Assembly (NCBI RefSeq): GCF_000338875.1
Contig: NZ_AOMO01000046.1
Location: 1-58,741 of the forward strand
Direction of reading: 5' to 3'
DNA length: 58,741 nucleotides
Source of the DNA: Vibrio mimicus CAIM 602
GTDB lineage: Bacteria > Pseudomonadota > Gammaproteobacteria > Enterobacterales > Vibrionaceae
The notes beneath the pieces are model-generated. The model worked only from the letters and a program-made list of their open reading frames with translations. It was not told the DNA's origin and did not search any database. Of this stretch, positions 9,401-17,451 are shown piece by piece (within the stretch, counting starts at the first letter, position 1; each line of letters starts with the position of its first letter). The position numbers and the translations under genes are program-made.

Positions 9401-10777
9401 ATGTCTGCAGGATTGGTACAAGCAGCGTACATTGTTGCTGCTGTGTTTTTCATCATGAGCTTGGCTGGTTTGTCTAAACAAGAATCAGCAAGATTTGGTA
9501 ACTACTATGGTATTGCTGGTATGGCAATTGCCTTACTGGCCACCATTTTTAGCCCAAGTGCACAAGGTATTGCATGGGTGCTATTGGCTATGGTGATCGG
9601 TGGTGGTATCGGTATCCACTACGCAAAGAAAGTGGAAATGACCGAAATGCCAGAACTGGTTGCGGTGTTACACAGCTTCGTGGGTATGGCAGCAGTATTG
9701 GTTGGCTTTAACAGCTACATCGATGCGCCAGAAGCTGCAACCCATGCTGAACACGTAATTCACTTGGTCGAAGTATTCTTGGGTATTTTTATCGGTGCCG
9801 TTACCTTTACTGGGTCGATTGTCGCGTTTGGAAAGCTGCGTGGTATCATCAAGTCAACACCATTAAATCTACCTCACAAGCACAAACTGAATTTGGCCGC
9901 TCTGGTTGTTTCAGGTTTACTACTCATTCATTTTGTAAACGTGAATGGTAGTTTATTTGCACTGATCGTGATGACCTTGATCGCTTTTGCCTTTGGTTAC
10001 CACCTAGTAGCTTCAATTGGTGGTGCTGATATGCCAGTTGTGGTTTCTATGCTCAACTCTTATTCAGGATGGGCAGCAGCAGCGGCAGGTTTCATGCTTG
10101 CCAACGATCTACTGATTGTGACTGGTGCATTAGTTGGTTCTTCAGGTGCGATTCTGTCTTACATCATGTGTAAAGCGATGAACCGTTCGTTTATCAGTGT
10201 AATCGCAGGTGGTTTTGGCCAAGAAGTTGTGATTAGCAGTGATGAAGAGCAGGGCGAACACCGTGAAACCACGGCGGAAGAAGTCGCTGACATGCTGAAA
10301 AATTCTAAGTCAGTTATCATCACTCCGGGATATGGTATGGCCGTCGCTCAGGCACAATATCCTGTTTACGAAATTACAGAGAAACTGCGTGCACAAGGCG
10401 TAACGGTTCGATTTGGTATTCATCCAGTAGCGGGACGTTTGCCTGGTCATATGAACGTATTGTTAGCTGAAGCGAAAGTGCCTTACGACATCGTATTGGA
10501 AATGGATGAAATTAATGAAGATTTCACCGATACCGATACTGTTCTGGTTATTGGTGCTAACGACACCGTTAACCCAGCGGCACTGGAAGATCCGAATAGC
10601 CCAATTGCAGGCATGCCAGTACTTGAGGTGTGGAATGCGAAAAACGTTATTGTATTCAAACGCTCTATGAATACGGGTTATGCTGGTGTTCAAAATCCCC
10701 TGTTCTTTAAAGAGAACACTATGATGCTGTTTGGTGATGCGAAGGAGAGTGTCGACTCCATCGCTAAAGCACTATAA
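9401..10777 (+). CDS. pntB: NAD(P) transhydrogenase subunit beta
   Basis: This 458-aa membrane subunit partners PntA. The N-terminal 270 residues contain many hydrophobic helices (dII, proton channel). The C-terminal NADP(H)-binding dIII domain has [13 protein letters not shown] and [14 protein letters not shown] lies 9 bases upstream of the ATG. The gene is intact and ends at a strong terminator. Confidence 0.97.
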   Translation: MSAGLVQAAYIVAAVFFIMSLAGLSKQESARFGNYYGIAGMAIALLATIFSPSAQGIAWVLLAMVIGGGIGIHYAKKVEMTEMPELVAVLHSFVGMAAVLVGFNSYIDAPEAATHAEHVIHLVEVFLGIFIGAVTFTGSIVAFGKLRGIIKSTPLNLPHKHKLNLAALVVSGLLLIHFVNVNGSLFALIVMTLIAFAFGYHLVASIGGADMPVVVSMLNSYSGWAAAAAGFMLANDLLIVTGALVGSSGAILSYIMCKAMNRSFISVIAGGFGQEVVISSDEEQGEHRETTAEEVADMLKNSKSVIITPGYGMAVAQAQYPVYEITEKLRAQGVTVRFGIHPVAGRLPGHMNVLLAEAKVPYDIVLEMDEINEDFTDTDTVLVIGANDTVNPAALEDPNSPIAGMPVLEVWNAKNVIVFKRSMNTGYAGVQNPLFFKENTMMLFGDAKESVDSIAKAL

Positions 10778-10791
10778 AATCAGCACCCATC

Positions 10792-10823
10792 AGAAGCCAG
10801 CATCACGCTGGCTTCTTCGTTTT
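10792..10823 (+). terminator. Terminator of pntAB
   Basis: A 10-bp perfect stem AGAAGCCAGC / GCTGGCTTCT with loop ATCAC is followed by TCGTTTT. It begins 15 bases after the pntB stop. Confidence 0.85.
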
Positions 10824-10837
10824 ATGGCTTGCCATTA

Positions 10838-10866
10838 TTGACATCAATATAACACTCGAATTTCTC
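10838..10866 (+). promoter_or_regulatory. Possible promoter of the vxr operon
   Basis: TTGACA (10838-10843) lies 40 bases before vxrA, with a 17-base spacer to a poor -10 (TTTCTC). It is suggestive only. Confidence 0.3.
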
Positions 10867-10877
10867 TTTACCAGATA

Positions 10878-12377
10878 ATGCGTTATAGTTTTCGCATGCT
10901 ATTAAAACCAAATAATCCCTTGATAAGAGCGCTCAACCTAACATTGGCAAGTTTATGCTTCGCCATATTACCGACATCTGTGTATGCCGATTCGCTGCCT
11001 GAGCGCATCGATCTCTTCGTTTCGCTTTTTGATTACAATTCAGCAGCGACGACTTACGACATTCGTTCAATTCAAAACGATTTCCCGACGCGCTTACTGA
11101 CTCCAGATAGTATGCTGCCACAAACGTCAGTGTATCCGCTAAAAGATATTCAGTTGCTCTATAAGCTCTCACTAAATTGCACTGGGAAGTTGCCGCTCAG
11201 CCCGTTGATCACGGAGCCACTGGTTTTTACACGCTCACTATGCAAAGGCTCGAGCCTTTCCCCACGATGGTTTGCTCGCAGCGGATTGATCCATCCAGGC
11301 GGAGGAACTTACGCATTCCGTTATGCAGAAAAGTATCCTGCACAATTTGAAAATCTGCTGCCTTATATGCATATTCAAGAGCGCCCCAATGCTGCAGAAG
11401 GAACACTGCTTTACCATCTACAAAATATGAGTGAAGACTCGATCAACGCCTTGATCGCAGGTGCATCAATGTTTGGTTCAGGTAGTGAACTTTGGCTAAG
11501 AAAAGGGGATATCTATTATCTCTTTAACGAAGAAAGCTGGCTAACCAATGCTAACAAGGCCGGATTGAGCTACAGTTTGTTGTCCGCCGATAACACTTGC
11601 TTTATTCAACGCGGGAACATCTGCTGGGATGTTGAAGATCATTCAGATCTTTTACGGTCAAGCATGATCATTCTGGTGATGGCGAATATTTTCCTAGTAC
11701 TGGGGTGGTCAGGTTACCGTTGGAACTCTAAACGGCAAGAAATGCGCAGCCGTATGCTGATTTTACAAATTCTTACCCATGAATTACGCACTCCGATCGC
11801 TAGTCTTTCGTTAACTGTTGAAGGTTTCCGTCGGGAGTTTGAGCATTTGCCGGAATCTCTGTACGATGAGTTCCGTCGTTTGTGTGAAGATTCAAGGCGT
11901 TTACGTCAGCTAGCAGAAGCGAGCAAAGATTATTTACAGTCTGATAGCAAACCATTAGCTTCAGACTGGGTTCCATCTGTTGAAGAGTGGCTACAATATA
12001 AAGTTGAAGAAGAATTCAGTGGTGCAGTCACCCTGAAACTCAATCAAGATGTCGCCGCCAAGCTAAATGTGTACTGGTTAGGAACGTGTGTGGATAATTT
12101 ATTGCGTAATGCTGTCAAATATGGTGTTGCGCCTGTCACTCTTGAAGTGATAACTCAAACAAACTTAGTCACTTTTAGAGTGACAGACCAAGGCTCGTTA
12201 ACTCATCGTGATTGGCGTCATTTACGCAAACCATTTGTGAGTAAAAGCGGATTAGGTCTTGGTTTGACCATTGTCGAATCTATGGTGGGGCGAATGGGCG
12301 GCAAAATGTCGCTTGAAGGTCCGCCAACTACTTTTATTTTGGAGATACCTTGTGAAACAGACACTGCTTCTCGTTGA
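10878..12377 (+). CDS. vxrA: Sensor histidine kinase VxrA (WigK)
   Basis: This 499-aa kinase corresponds by synteny and architecture to V. cholerae VCA0565, the sensor of VxrAB/WigKR, which is known to respond to cell-wall damage and to affect type VI secretion and biofilm. It has an N-terminal signal or membrane segment (ALNLTLASLCFAILPTSVYA), a large periplasmic domain to about residue 260, and a second membrane segment (SSMIILVMANIFLVLGW). An H-box with His301 in LTHELRTPIASL and an ATPase domain with DNLLRNAVKYG and GLGLGLTIVES follow. An alternative start is the ATG at 10896. It overlaps vxrB by 26 bases. Confidence 0.9.
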   Translation: MRYSFRMLLKPNNPLIRALNLTLASLCFAILPTSVYADSLPERIDLFVSLFDYNSAATTYDIRSIQNDFPTRLLTPDSMLPQTSVYPLKDIQLLYKLSLNCTGKLPLSPLITEPLVFTRSLCKGSSLSPRWFARSGLIHPGGGTYAFRYAEKYPAQFENLLPYMHIQERPNAAEGTLLYHLQNMSEDSINALIAGASMFGSGSELWLRKGDIYYLFNEESWLTNANKAGLSYSLLSADNTCFIQRGNICWDVEDHSDLLRSSMIILVMANIFLVLGWSGYRWNSKRQEMRSRMLILQILTHELRTPIASLSLTVEGFRREFEHLPESLYDEFRRLCEDSRRLRQLAEASKDYLQSDSKPLASDWVPSVEEWLQYKVEEEFSGAVTLKLNQDVAAKLNVYWLGTCVDNLLRNAVKYGVAPVTLEVITQTNLVTFRVTDQGSLTHRDWRHLRKPFVSKSGLGLGLTIVESMVGRMGGKMSLEGPPTTFILEIPCETDTASR

Positions 12378-13008
12378 AGATGATAAAAACCTCGCTGACG
12401 GCCTATTGGTCAGTTTAGAGCAAGCCGGTTATGACTGTTTACATGCAGAGACCATTGCAGATGTCAAACAGCATTGGGACAAGGCTGATCTCGTGATCCT
12501 CGATCGCCAGTTGCCAGATGGAGACTCCGTTCAACATTTGTTGGACTGGAAAAAAATCAAAGATATCCCTGTGATTCTGTTAACTGCTTTAGTCACAGTA
12601 AAAGACAAAGTAACAGGACTGGATGCAGGCGCTAACGACTATCTTACGAAGCCTTTTGCAGAAGCAGAGCTGTTCGCTCGTATTCGCGCACAGCTACGTT
12701 CGCCTGATAATGGTCAAGATGACAGTAAAGTTGTAACAGCCAACTTAACCATTGATAAAGCAACTCGTGAAGTTTTCTTCAATGGTGAGTCAATCACGCT
12801 AACCCGTACCGAATTTGATTTGTTGTTATTTTTAGCCAGTAACTTAGGCCGAGTGTTTACTCGTGATGAGCTTCTTGATCATGTGTGGGGATATAACCAT
12901 TTCCCAACAACTCGAACAGTAGACACGCATGTACTTCAGCTGCGTCAAAAACTACCAGGGCTTGAAATTGAAACACTGCGTGGTGTTGGCTATAAAATGA
13001 AAGCGTGA
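12352..13008 (+). CDS. vxrB: Response regulator VxrB (WigR)
   Basis: This is a 218-aa OmpR/PhoB-type regulator. The GTG start at 12352 is chosen because TTTTGGAG lies 8 bases upstream and because KQTLLLVEDDKNLADG is the canonical receiver beginning. The long upstream frame is only overlap with vxrA. The phosphoacceptor is Asp51 in LVILDRQLPDG, with LLTALV and YLTKPF completing the receiver. The winged-helix domain covers about residues 125-218 (TRTEFDLLLFLASN, GRVFTRDELLDHVWG, TRTVDTHVLQLRQKL). It pairs with VxrA. Confidence 0.93.
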   Translation: MKQTLLLVEDDKNLADGLLVSLEQAGYDCLHAETIADVKQHWDKADLVILDRQLPDGDSVQHLLDWKKIKDIPVILLTALVTVKDKVTGLDAGANDYLTKPFAEAELFARIRAQLRSPDNGQDDSKVVTANLTIDKATREVFFNGESITLTRTEFDLLLFLASNLGRVFTRDELLDHVWGYNHFPTTRTVDTHVLQLRQKLPGLEIETLRGVGYKMKA

Positions 13009-13010
13009 TC

Positions 13011-13895
13011 ATGGCTAGGCCAAATACTTTTTTGTTGTTATCAGGTGTGCTATTGAGCACACCTGTAGCTGCTGATGTAACAGGGTGGTTTGAAAAGAAC
13101 ACCCCATTAACTCAAGCCCATCAGCATCTACTAAACAATGATCTGGAAAATATGTTCAGTTCATTAGTTGAAGTGTGGCAGCTAGAAAAAAATAAAAACC
13201 TGAAAACACACCTAAATGATTTGTTGATTCAATCTCTAACCGTTGATTGCGGTAAAGGGCTCGACAATAAGCCATTTCCTGAGTGGATTCAGGCTGTAAC
13301 CATAAGACGAGTGGATGTTCAAAGCCCTGGGCGTGATGCATATCAAGTTGCAATTGATACCAAAACCAAAGTGCCTATCGCAGATATTCGTTTAACCAAA
13401 TGGGTCGATAAAGTCGTTTCTACTGATGGTACACTCACCAATCGTGGTGACAATGGCACATCAGGTATTTACACCTATGCTCAGCGCTATAACCTGACGA
13501 ATCCTCTCGGGGCTGGATTATATCGTATTGATATAACAGCAGCGGATCAGGAGTCTTGGAGTGCATGGGTTATTTTTGGCGACACCATCGCTAAGCAAGT
13601 AGTCCGTTGGACATCGAAAGATGAATGGCAGATCCAGAAAACCCAGTTACTTAATCCGCATTGCCCATTACCTAAGCTATCCATTTCCGTTTTTGATCAC
13701 ATTGATGGTAACTATAAACAGATTTGGAGTGAAAGCTATGAATCAGATTATCCAACCAACTTAGAGAACGTATCCTTACCATCAGACCGTTACATTGTCA
13801 CAGTTTCTATGATTCACCAACGTTGGCAAGGACCGCTAGCTATTGAACAATCTCAAGTTATTAGTAAAACCTACGACGTTAATGTAGAGGAATGA
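13011..13895 (+). CDS. vxrC: VxrC, DUF2861-type secreted protein
   Basis: This approximately 294-aa protein has a signal peptide (MARPNTFLLLSGVLLSTPVAA, then DVTGWF), so it is periplasmic or envelope-associated. The start is ATG 13011; GTG 13005 would overlap the vxrB stop and is also possible. It corresponds to VCA0567. The function is not known. No catalytic motif is seen, and the second half reads as beta-rich (YRIDITAADQESWSAWVIFG). It lies 2 bases after vxrB, within the vxrABCDE operon. Confidence 0.8.
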   Translation: MARPNTFLLLSGVLLSTPVAADVTGWFEKNTPLTQAHQHLLNNDLENMFSSLVEVWQLEKNKNLKTHLNDLLIQSLTVDCGKGLDNKPFPEWIQAVTIRRVDVQSPGRDAYQVAIDTKTKVPIADIRLTKWVDKVVSTDGTLTNRGDNGTSGIYTYAQRYNLTNPLGAGLYRIDITAADQESWSAWVIFGDTIAKQVVRWTSKDEWQIQKTQLLNPHCPLPKLSISVFDHIDGNYKQIWSESYESDYPTNLENVSLPSDRYIVTVSMIHQRWQGPLAIEQSQVISKTYDVNVEE

Positions 13896-13954
13896 TTGAA
13901 GATATTGGACAATATGCCGCTATAAAGAAAAAGGACGAATAGGCTTACATCACT

Positions 13955-15121
13955 ATGAAAAAAATCTCTCTTTCCTTTGGTGTTTCATTAGTTTTAATTT
14001 CTCCACTTGTGCTAAGTGCTAACTATGCCATTGAAGCTCGTGGGGATGCCATGGGCGGTGTCGGTGTCGTTTCAGGAAACTTTCTAACAGGGCCATTTTA
14101 TAACCCAGCTCTGGTGGCCATTTATCGCCGTAATGATGATGTCGGTATGATTCTGCCGAGTATTGGTTTGTCTTATAACGACCCCAATGACCTAATCACT
14201 GATTTAGATAAAGTCACTGAAATTATCAATCAAAGCTCCAAAGGTGATTACAGCAACGTCGGTGACCTCAGTAAAAGCTTGACCTCGATGCAGGGTGATG
14301 TACTGAATGCTGAATTAGGCGGTGTAGTCGCTTTTGCAATACCGAATCAATTTATATCTGCCAACGTTTTCGGCAAAGCCTACACTGAATCATTTGTTTC
14401 TCCGATTATTGATAGCCGTGTATGTACAGATGATCTTTGCGAGCTAGATCGAGCAAAGGCTAGTTCAATCAATGCGGTATCTGTTGGAGTGACAGAACTT
14501 GGGATTAGCTTGGCCAAGTATCAGACATTTCTAGGCCAGCATATTGCTTTTGGCGTAACACCAAAGCTACAACGGGTGTATACCTATGTCTATGAAGCAA
14601 GCTTAAACAGCTACGACATTAAAGATTTACGAGACAACGGTACAGGCGAAACCATTTTTAATATGGATGCTGGTGCGCTATGGTTCTACGGACCAGTTCG
14701 AATTGGTTTTGCAGCAACCAATTTAATTTCTCGTGAAATAAAAACCCAAACCATCACATCATCTGTTTCTGGAAACCCGATTTCGTATTCTTACGATATG
14801 AAGCCACAATATACTGTTGGTGCGGGGATTGTAGCTGATTACTTCACTCTGAGCGTAGACTATGACCTCAATGAAGAAGAACGCTACAAAGATTTTAAAG
14901 ACAATACTCAAATGATCCGTGTTGGCGGTGAAATTGACATCATGCGTCAATTGAAGTTGAGGGCAGGGTACAACAAAAACTTAGCGTACGATAACACAGA
15001 AGGAACAATTACTGGTGGTATCGGACTTTCTCCACTGAATCTCTTCCAACTTGATATCGGTGCAAGTTATACCAATGAAAATGCAATGGGAGCCTACATC
15101 AACTTCCTTGCGAGTTACTAA
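13955..15121 (+). CDS. vxrD: VxrD, TraF-like outer-membrane protein
   Basis: This 388-aa protein has a signal peptide (MKKISLSFGVSLVLISPLVLS) followed by the plasmid-transfer-TraF-like start NYAIEARGDAMGGVGVVSG. The rest looks like a FadL/TraF-type beta-barrel, with repeated strand-like stretches near the C-terminus (LKLRAGYNKNLAY, FQLDIGASYTNENAMGAYI). It corresponds to VCA0568. No conjugation genes are near, so the TraF name reflects only the family. Confidence 0.8.
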   Translation: MKKISLSFGVSLVLISPLVLSANYAIEARGDAMGGVGVVSGNFLTGPFYNPALVAIYRRNDDVGMILPSIGLSYNDPNDLITDLDKVTEIINQSSKGDYSNVGDLSKSLTSMQGDVLNAELGGVVAFAIPNQFISANVFGKAYTESFVSPIIDSRVCTDDLCELDRAKASSINAVSVGVTELGISLAKYQTFLGQHIAFGVTPKLQRVYTYVYEASLNSYDIKDLRDNGTGETIFNMDAGALWFYGPVRIGFAATNLISREIKTQTITSSVSGNPISYSYDMKPQYTVGAGIVADYFTLSVDYDLNEEERYKDFKDNTQMIRVGGEIDIMRQLKLRAGYNKNLAYDNTEGTITGGIGLSPLNLFQLDIGASYTNENAMGAYINFLASY

Positions 15122-15138
15122 GCATATCTTTATAGTAT

Positions 15139-15163
15139 GGCTCCTTTTTGAGGAGCCTTTTTC
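15139..15163 (+). promoter_or_regulatory. Terminator-like hairpin covering the vxrE ribosome site
   Basis: GGCTCCT (15139-15145) pairs with AGGAGCC (15151-15157) around TTTTG and is followed by TTTTTC, directly before the vxrE ATG at 15164. The right arm contains AGGAG, the only good Shine-Dalgarno sequence of vxrE, 8 bases from the start. The element could both terminate part of the transcription after vxrD and hide the vxrE ribosome site. Confidence 0.7.
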
Positions 15164-15325
15164 ATGTTTGATGATTTACCTACATTAACTCATGCTGAGC
15201 AACAAGCCGCAGTTGAACAAATTCAAAAATTGATGGCAGAAGGCATCAGTACCGCGGAAGCAATAAAAATCATTGCTCAACAAATACGTCAAGATAAAGC
15301 AACACAAAACGAAGGCACTCAATGA
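15164..15325 (+). CDS. vxrE: VxrE, UPF0181 (YoaH) small protein
   Basis: A 53-aa protein beginning [20 protein letters not shown] and containing [12 protein letters not shown], closely matching the YoaH/UPF0181 family. It corresponds to VCA0569. Its function is unknown. Its ribosome site lies inside the hairpin at 15139-15157, and the operon terminator overlaps its last codons. Confidence 0.85.
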   Translation: MFDDLPTLTHAEQQAAVEQIQKLMAEGISTAEAIKIIAQQIRQDKATQNEGTQ

Positions 15326-15336
15326 GTGCCTTTTTT
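15314..15336 (+). terminator. Terminator of the vxrABCDE operon
   Basis: Stem GGCACTC / GAGTGCC with loop AAT (15314-15330) followed by six T. It overlaps the vxrE stop codon. Confidence 0.9.
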
Positions 15337-15579
15337 AATGTCTTCTAAAATAAGTAACATCAAAAACATGCAGTAATCGCATTCGCATTTTACAACCATT
15401 ATTTATATGAAAACTATCAAAAGCAATCACTTACGTCGACATTTTGTGCTGATCGCTTCGGTCTGACGGAAGGATTTCCGTTGTGTCTGTAATAAACTTA
15501 CGAAGCGCCAGTAGGCGCATGATTTGACAGAATACTTCACTGATTACGCTACAGTGTCACAATTGGAAGTGACGTGCCT
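15337..15579. other. Stretch between the vxr operon and the phage relic
   Basis: No intact gene is seen. GCGCC-AGTA-GGCGC (near 15504-15517) can form a small hairpin, and TTGACA follows shortly after (near 15524). This could be a relic phage promoter for the ssDNA-binding gene. No second intact dif-like site was found here. Confidence 0.35.
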
Positions 15580-15838
15580 ATGCTCAGAATAAAAAGTGTT
15601 CAAAGAGAATAAACGTGTTGAAACTCGAGCTATTAAAGGTAAAGAGGACAAGACGTCCCGTGGAACAAACCGCTTACGTTTATCTGGGCGGTAAATTCCC
15701 TGTAGAAATGAAAATCGGTCTAGACGAAGGCTGCTACCATATGCAGTCGGGCTTTATACAGTGAACAGCTCTAGCTATATTGTTAATAATTACGGAGGCT
15801 TGGAACTCAAGAAGTACGGATTAACAATCGAACCGTAA
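15580..15838 (+). pseudogene. Decayed filamentous-phage ssDNA-binding protein (gene V type)
   Basis: Reading across three frame changes gives MLRIKVFKENKRVETRAIKG..., then EQTAYVYLGGKFPVEMKIG, LDEG, and finally YTVNSSSYIVNNYGG and LELKKYGLTIEP before TAA. This parallels M13 gene V protein (the NEQLCYVDLG...EYPVLVKITLDEG...YTVHLSS pattern) and the similar genes of Vibrio filamentous phages. The length of about 86 codons also fits. The frame breaks lie near the A-run at 15591-15595, near 15650-15670 and near 15751-15758. It lies about 90 bases from a dif-like site, the usual integration point of these phages. No other intact phage gene remains. Confidence 0.75.
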
Positions 15839-15856
15839 GAGAAGTCGATCTGTAAA

Positions 15857-15973
15857 ATGACTGCCATAGGGCTTAAGATTTGTGGCAGTGGAAATCCGTT
15901 ACAAAAACCATCCCAAAACCAAAACACCTTAGTGCGTATTATATATATTATGTTAAATAAACATGGAAAGTAA
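15857..15973 (+). pseudogene. Short open frame crossing the dif-like site
   Basis: A 38-codon frame, MTAIGLKICGSGNPLQ..., starts just after the phage relic and runs through the dif-like site before TAA. It may be the truncated start of the next phage gene fused to the chromosome at the recombination site. There is no good ribosome site and I recognise no family. Confidence 0.25.
15931..15958 (+). promoter_or_regulatory. dif: dif-like XerC/XerD recombination site
   Basis: The XerC arm is AGTGCGTATTA (15931-15941), the 6-base centre TATATA, and the XerD arm TTATGTTAAAT (15948-15958). The XerD arm is identical to that of Vibrio dif sites as I remember them, and the XerC arm differs from V. cholerae dif1 by one base. 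In V. cholerae the chromosome II dif lies between VCA0569 and VCA0570, exactly the interval seen here. It would serve chromosome dimer resolution and act as an attachment site for CTX-type phages. Confidence 0.85.
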
Positions 15974-16319
15974 ACTCACTAACTAATGCCCGAACCACTT
16001 TCCTGCGAACAATTAAACATAACTGGATTTACCATAAAATATCGAATAATCATATTTATCATTTTCAATGTTAAGTATGATTATTTGATAATGACCAAGA
16101 TGCCACTACTCAATTCAGACGTGTGCATGAAATGAAACACTTCTATTTTGAGCAGACAAAGTAATCAAGTTGATGAGAATTACTAGTTCTAAAATGAAAA
16201 ATTAATAAATATGAGAACTCATAAAAGACAAATGCTCTCTTTATGATGTGATGCGCTTTTATTACACATGTGAATCCGATGTGCAGTACCTACCCAAGCA
16301 TTTTGAACGGTATCTATAA
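15959..16319. other. AT-rich junction and araC1 upstream region
   Basis: No gene is visible. Several Fur-like half sites (TGATAATGA near 16089, ATAATCATATTTATCAT near 16046) suggest iron-controlled transcription of the first AraC gene, but none is a full 19-bp match. Confidence 0.4.
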
Positions 16320-17294
16320 ATGAACAGCGTTTATTCGAAGTCTACATCTGCGCACATCCAATTAGCTAAACCCCTTCGCCAAGAAAAAGCCTCTGAGCTA
16401 CAACAAACGCCTGTCTGCCACTCTCTTGGAGGCTGTTTAGGTTGTCACATTCATACTTTGTCGGGCTACGGAGGTTGTACGTCTTATGAGCCTAACACCA
16501 AGGAGGATCTCTATTGTTTACGCTTACTGACGGTGATAAAGGGCGAGAATGTTATCTGGTATCACGGTACAGATAAGCCAATTAGCTTGCACAATGGAAA
16601 AAGTGTTCTGATCTTTTCCGCCAACTCTTTTAATGGCGTCTTCATCAGCGAGGAGGAAAGCTACATCGAAATATCAGATATCCGCTTCGACTGCCAATAT
16701 CTGACTTCGATTTATCAACAGATGAAAGATAGCCTTGCTGACAACGGCATCAATCCACTTACGGAAAATCGTCCTTTGATCTTTGATACCAGCATTGAAA
16801 TTCAACAGTTTATCAACCAGCTAAATACGCACGATGGAATGTGCAGTGCCACTGACCATTTGTATGCCGTCTCACAGGCCTACCAGTGTCTATCGAAATT
16901 ACTAAACCAAATTCCCATGCTCAAAACAAACAAGAAGCATGACAACTCCTCACGACTGTCCAACCGCACACTCAACAAGATACGCAAAGCACACGCGATG
17001 ATAACTTCAGAACCGGGAAAAAATTGGTGCTTAAACGAATTATGTCGACAGGTTTGCACAAATGAAACCAGCTTTAAGCGTGGTTTTAAACTTCTTTTCA
17101 ACACCACATTCTCCAAGCTACTTCAGCAAACGCGTATGAAGATTGCCGCCGAAGAGCTTGAGCACACAGATCACCCCGTTATTGATATCTCCTTTAAAGT
17201 GGGATATTCCAGCCCCTCACATTTTACTAAGCTCTTTAAACAACACTTTGGACAGAATCCACTTCAATACCGTAAAAATCACCAACAGCTTTAG
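16320..17294 (+). CDS. AraC-family regulator of the siderophore cluster (first copy)
   Basis: This 324-aa YbtA-like activator has a C-terminal double helix-turn-helix AraC domain from about residue 215 (CLNELCRQVCTNETSFKRGF and then DISFKVGYSSPSHFTKLFKQ). The N-terminal part carries four cysteines with spacing C33-x5-C39-x2-C42-x10-C53, unlike the second copy, and could bind a metal. In Yersinia, YbtA activates siderophore genes when the siderophore is present; the same role is inferred here. No strong ribosome site precedes ATG 16320. The terminator at 17327 separates it from the second regulator. Confidence 0.8.
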   Translation: MNSVYSKSTSAHIQLAKPLRQEKASELQQTPVCHSLGGCLGCHIHTLSGYGGCTSYEPNTKEDLYCLRLLTVIKGENVIWYHGTDKPISLHNGKSVLIFSANSFNGVFISEEESYIEISDIRFDCQYLTSIYQQMKDSLADNGINPLTENRPLIFDTSIEIQQFINQLNTHDGMCSATDHLYAVSQAYQCLSKLLNQIPMLKTNKKHDNSSRLSNRTLNKIRKAHAMITSEPGKNWCLNELCRQVCTNETSFKRGFKLLFNTTFSKLLQQTRMKIAAEELEHTDHPVIDISFKVGYSSPSHFTKLFKQHFGQNPLQYRKNHQQL

Positions 17295-17326
17295 TAGATG
17301 ACTTCATCTAATTGAGCAAAATCAGT

Positions 17327-17357
17327 CAGGGAATGATAATGACTTCCCTGCTTTTTT
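17327..17357 (+). terminator. Terminator after the first AraC gene
   Basis: Stem CAGGGAA / TTCCCTG (17327-17333 with 17344-17350) and a 10-base loop, followed by CTTTTTT. Confidence 0.8.
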
Positions 17358-17404
17358 GAACAATTCAATAGTTAAAGTGAATCATTTCGTAGACGCCCAT
17401 TAAT

Positions 17405-17423
17405 GGTAATGATAACCTTTATC
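17405..17423. promoter_or_regulatory. Fur box upstream of the second AraC gene
   Basis: GGTAATGATAACCTTTATC matches 16 of 19 positions of the classical Fur consensus. It lies 29 bases upstream of ATG 17452, so iron-repleted Fur should block this promoter. Confidence 0.7.
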
Positions 17424-17451
17424 AATTGAAGAGTGCTAAAATCATCATACT

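Noticed and set aside
13437..13449. Near-matS GTGACAATGGCAC in vxrC
   Set aside because: One mismatch in a fixed position; only exact matches were counted.
16010..16035. Two XerD-arm-like 10 of 11 matches (ATTAAACATAA and, on the minus strand, TTATGGTAAAT) close to the dif-like site
   Set aside because: The matching XerC arms and spacing are absent and the region is very AT-rich, so chance is likely.
15337..16319. CRISPR array or superintegron repeat (VCR) in the intergenic stretch
   Set aside because: No regularly spaced repeats and no VCR-type sequence are present anywhere in the window.
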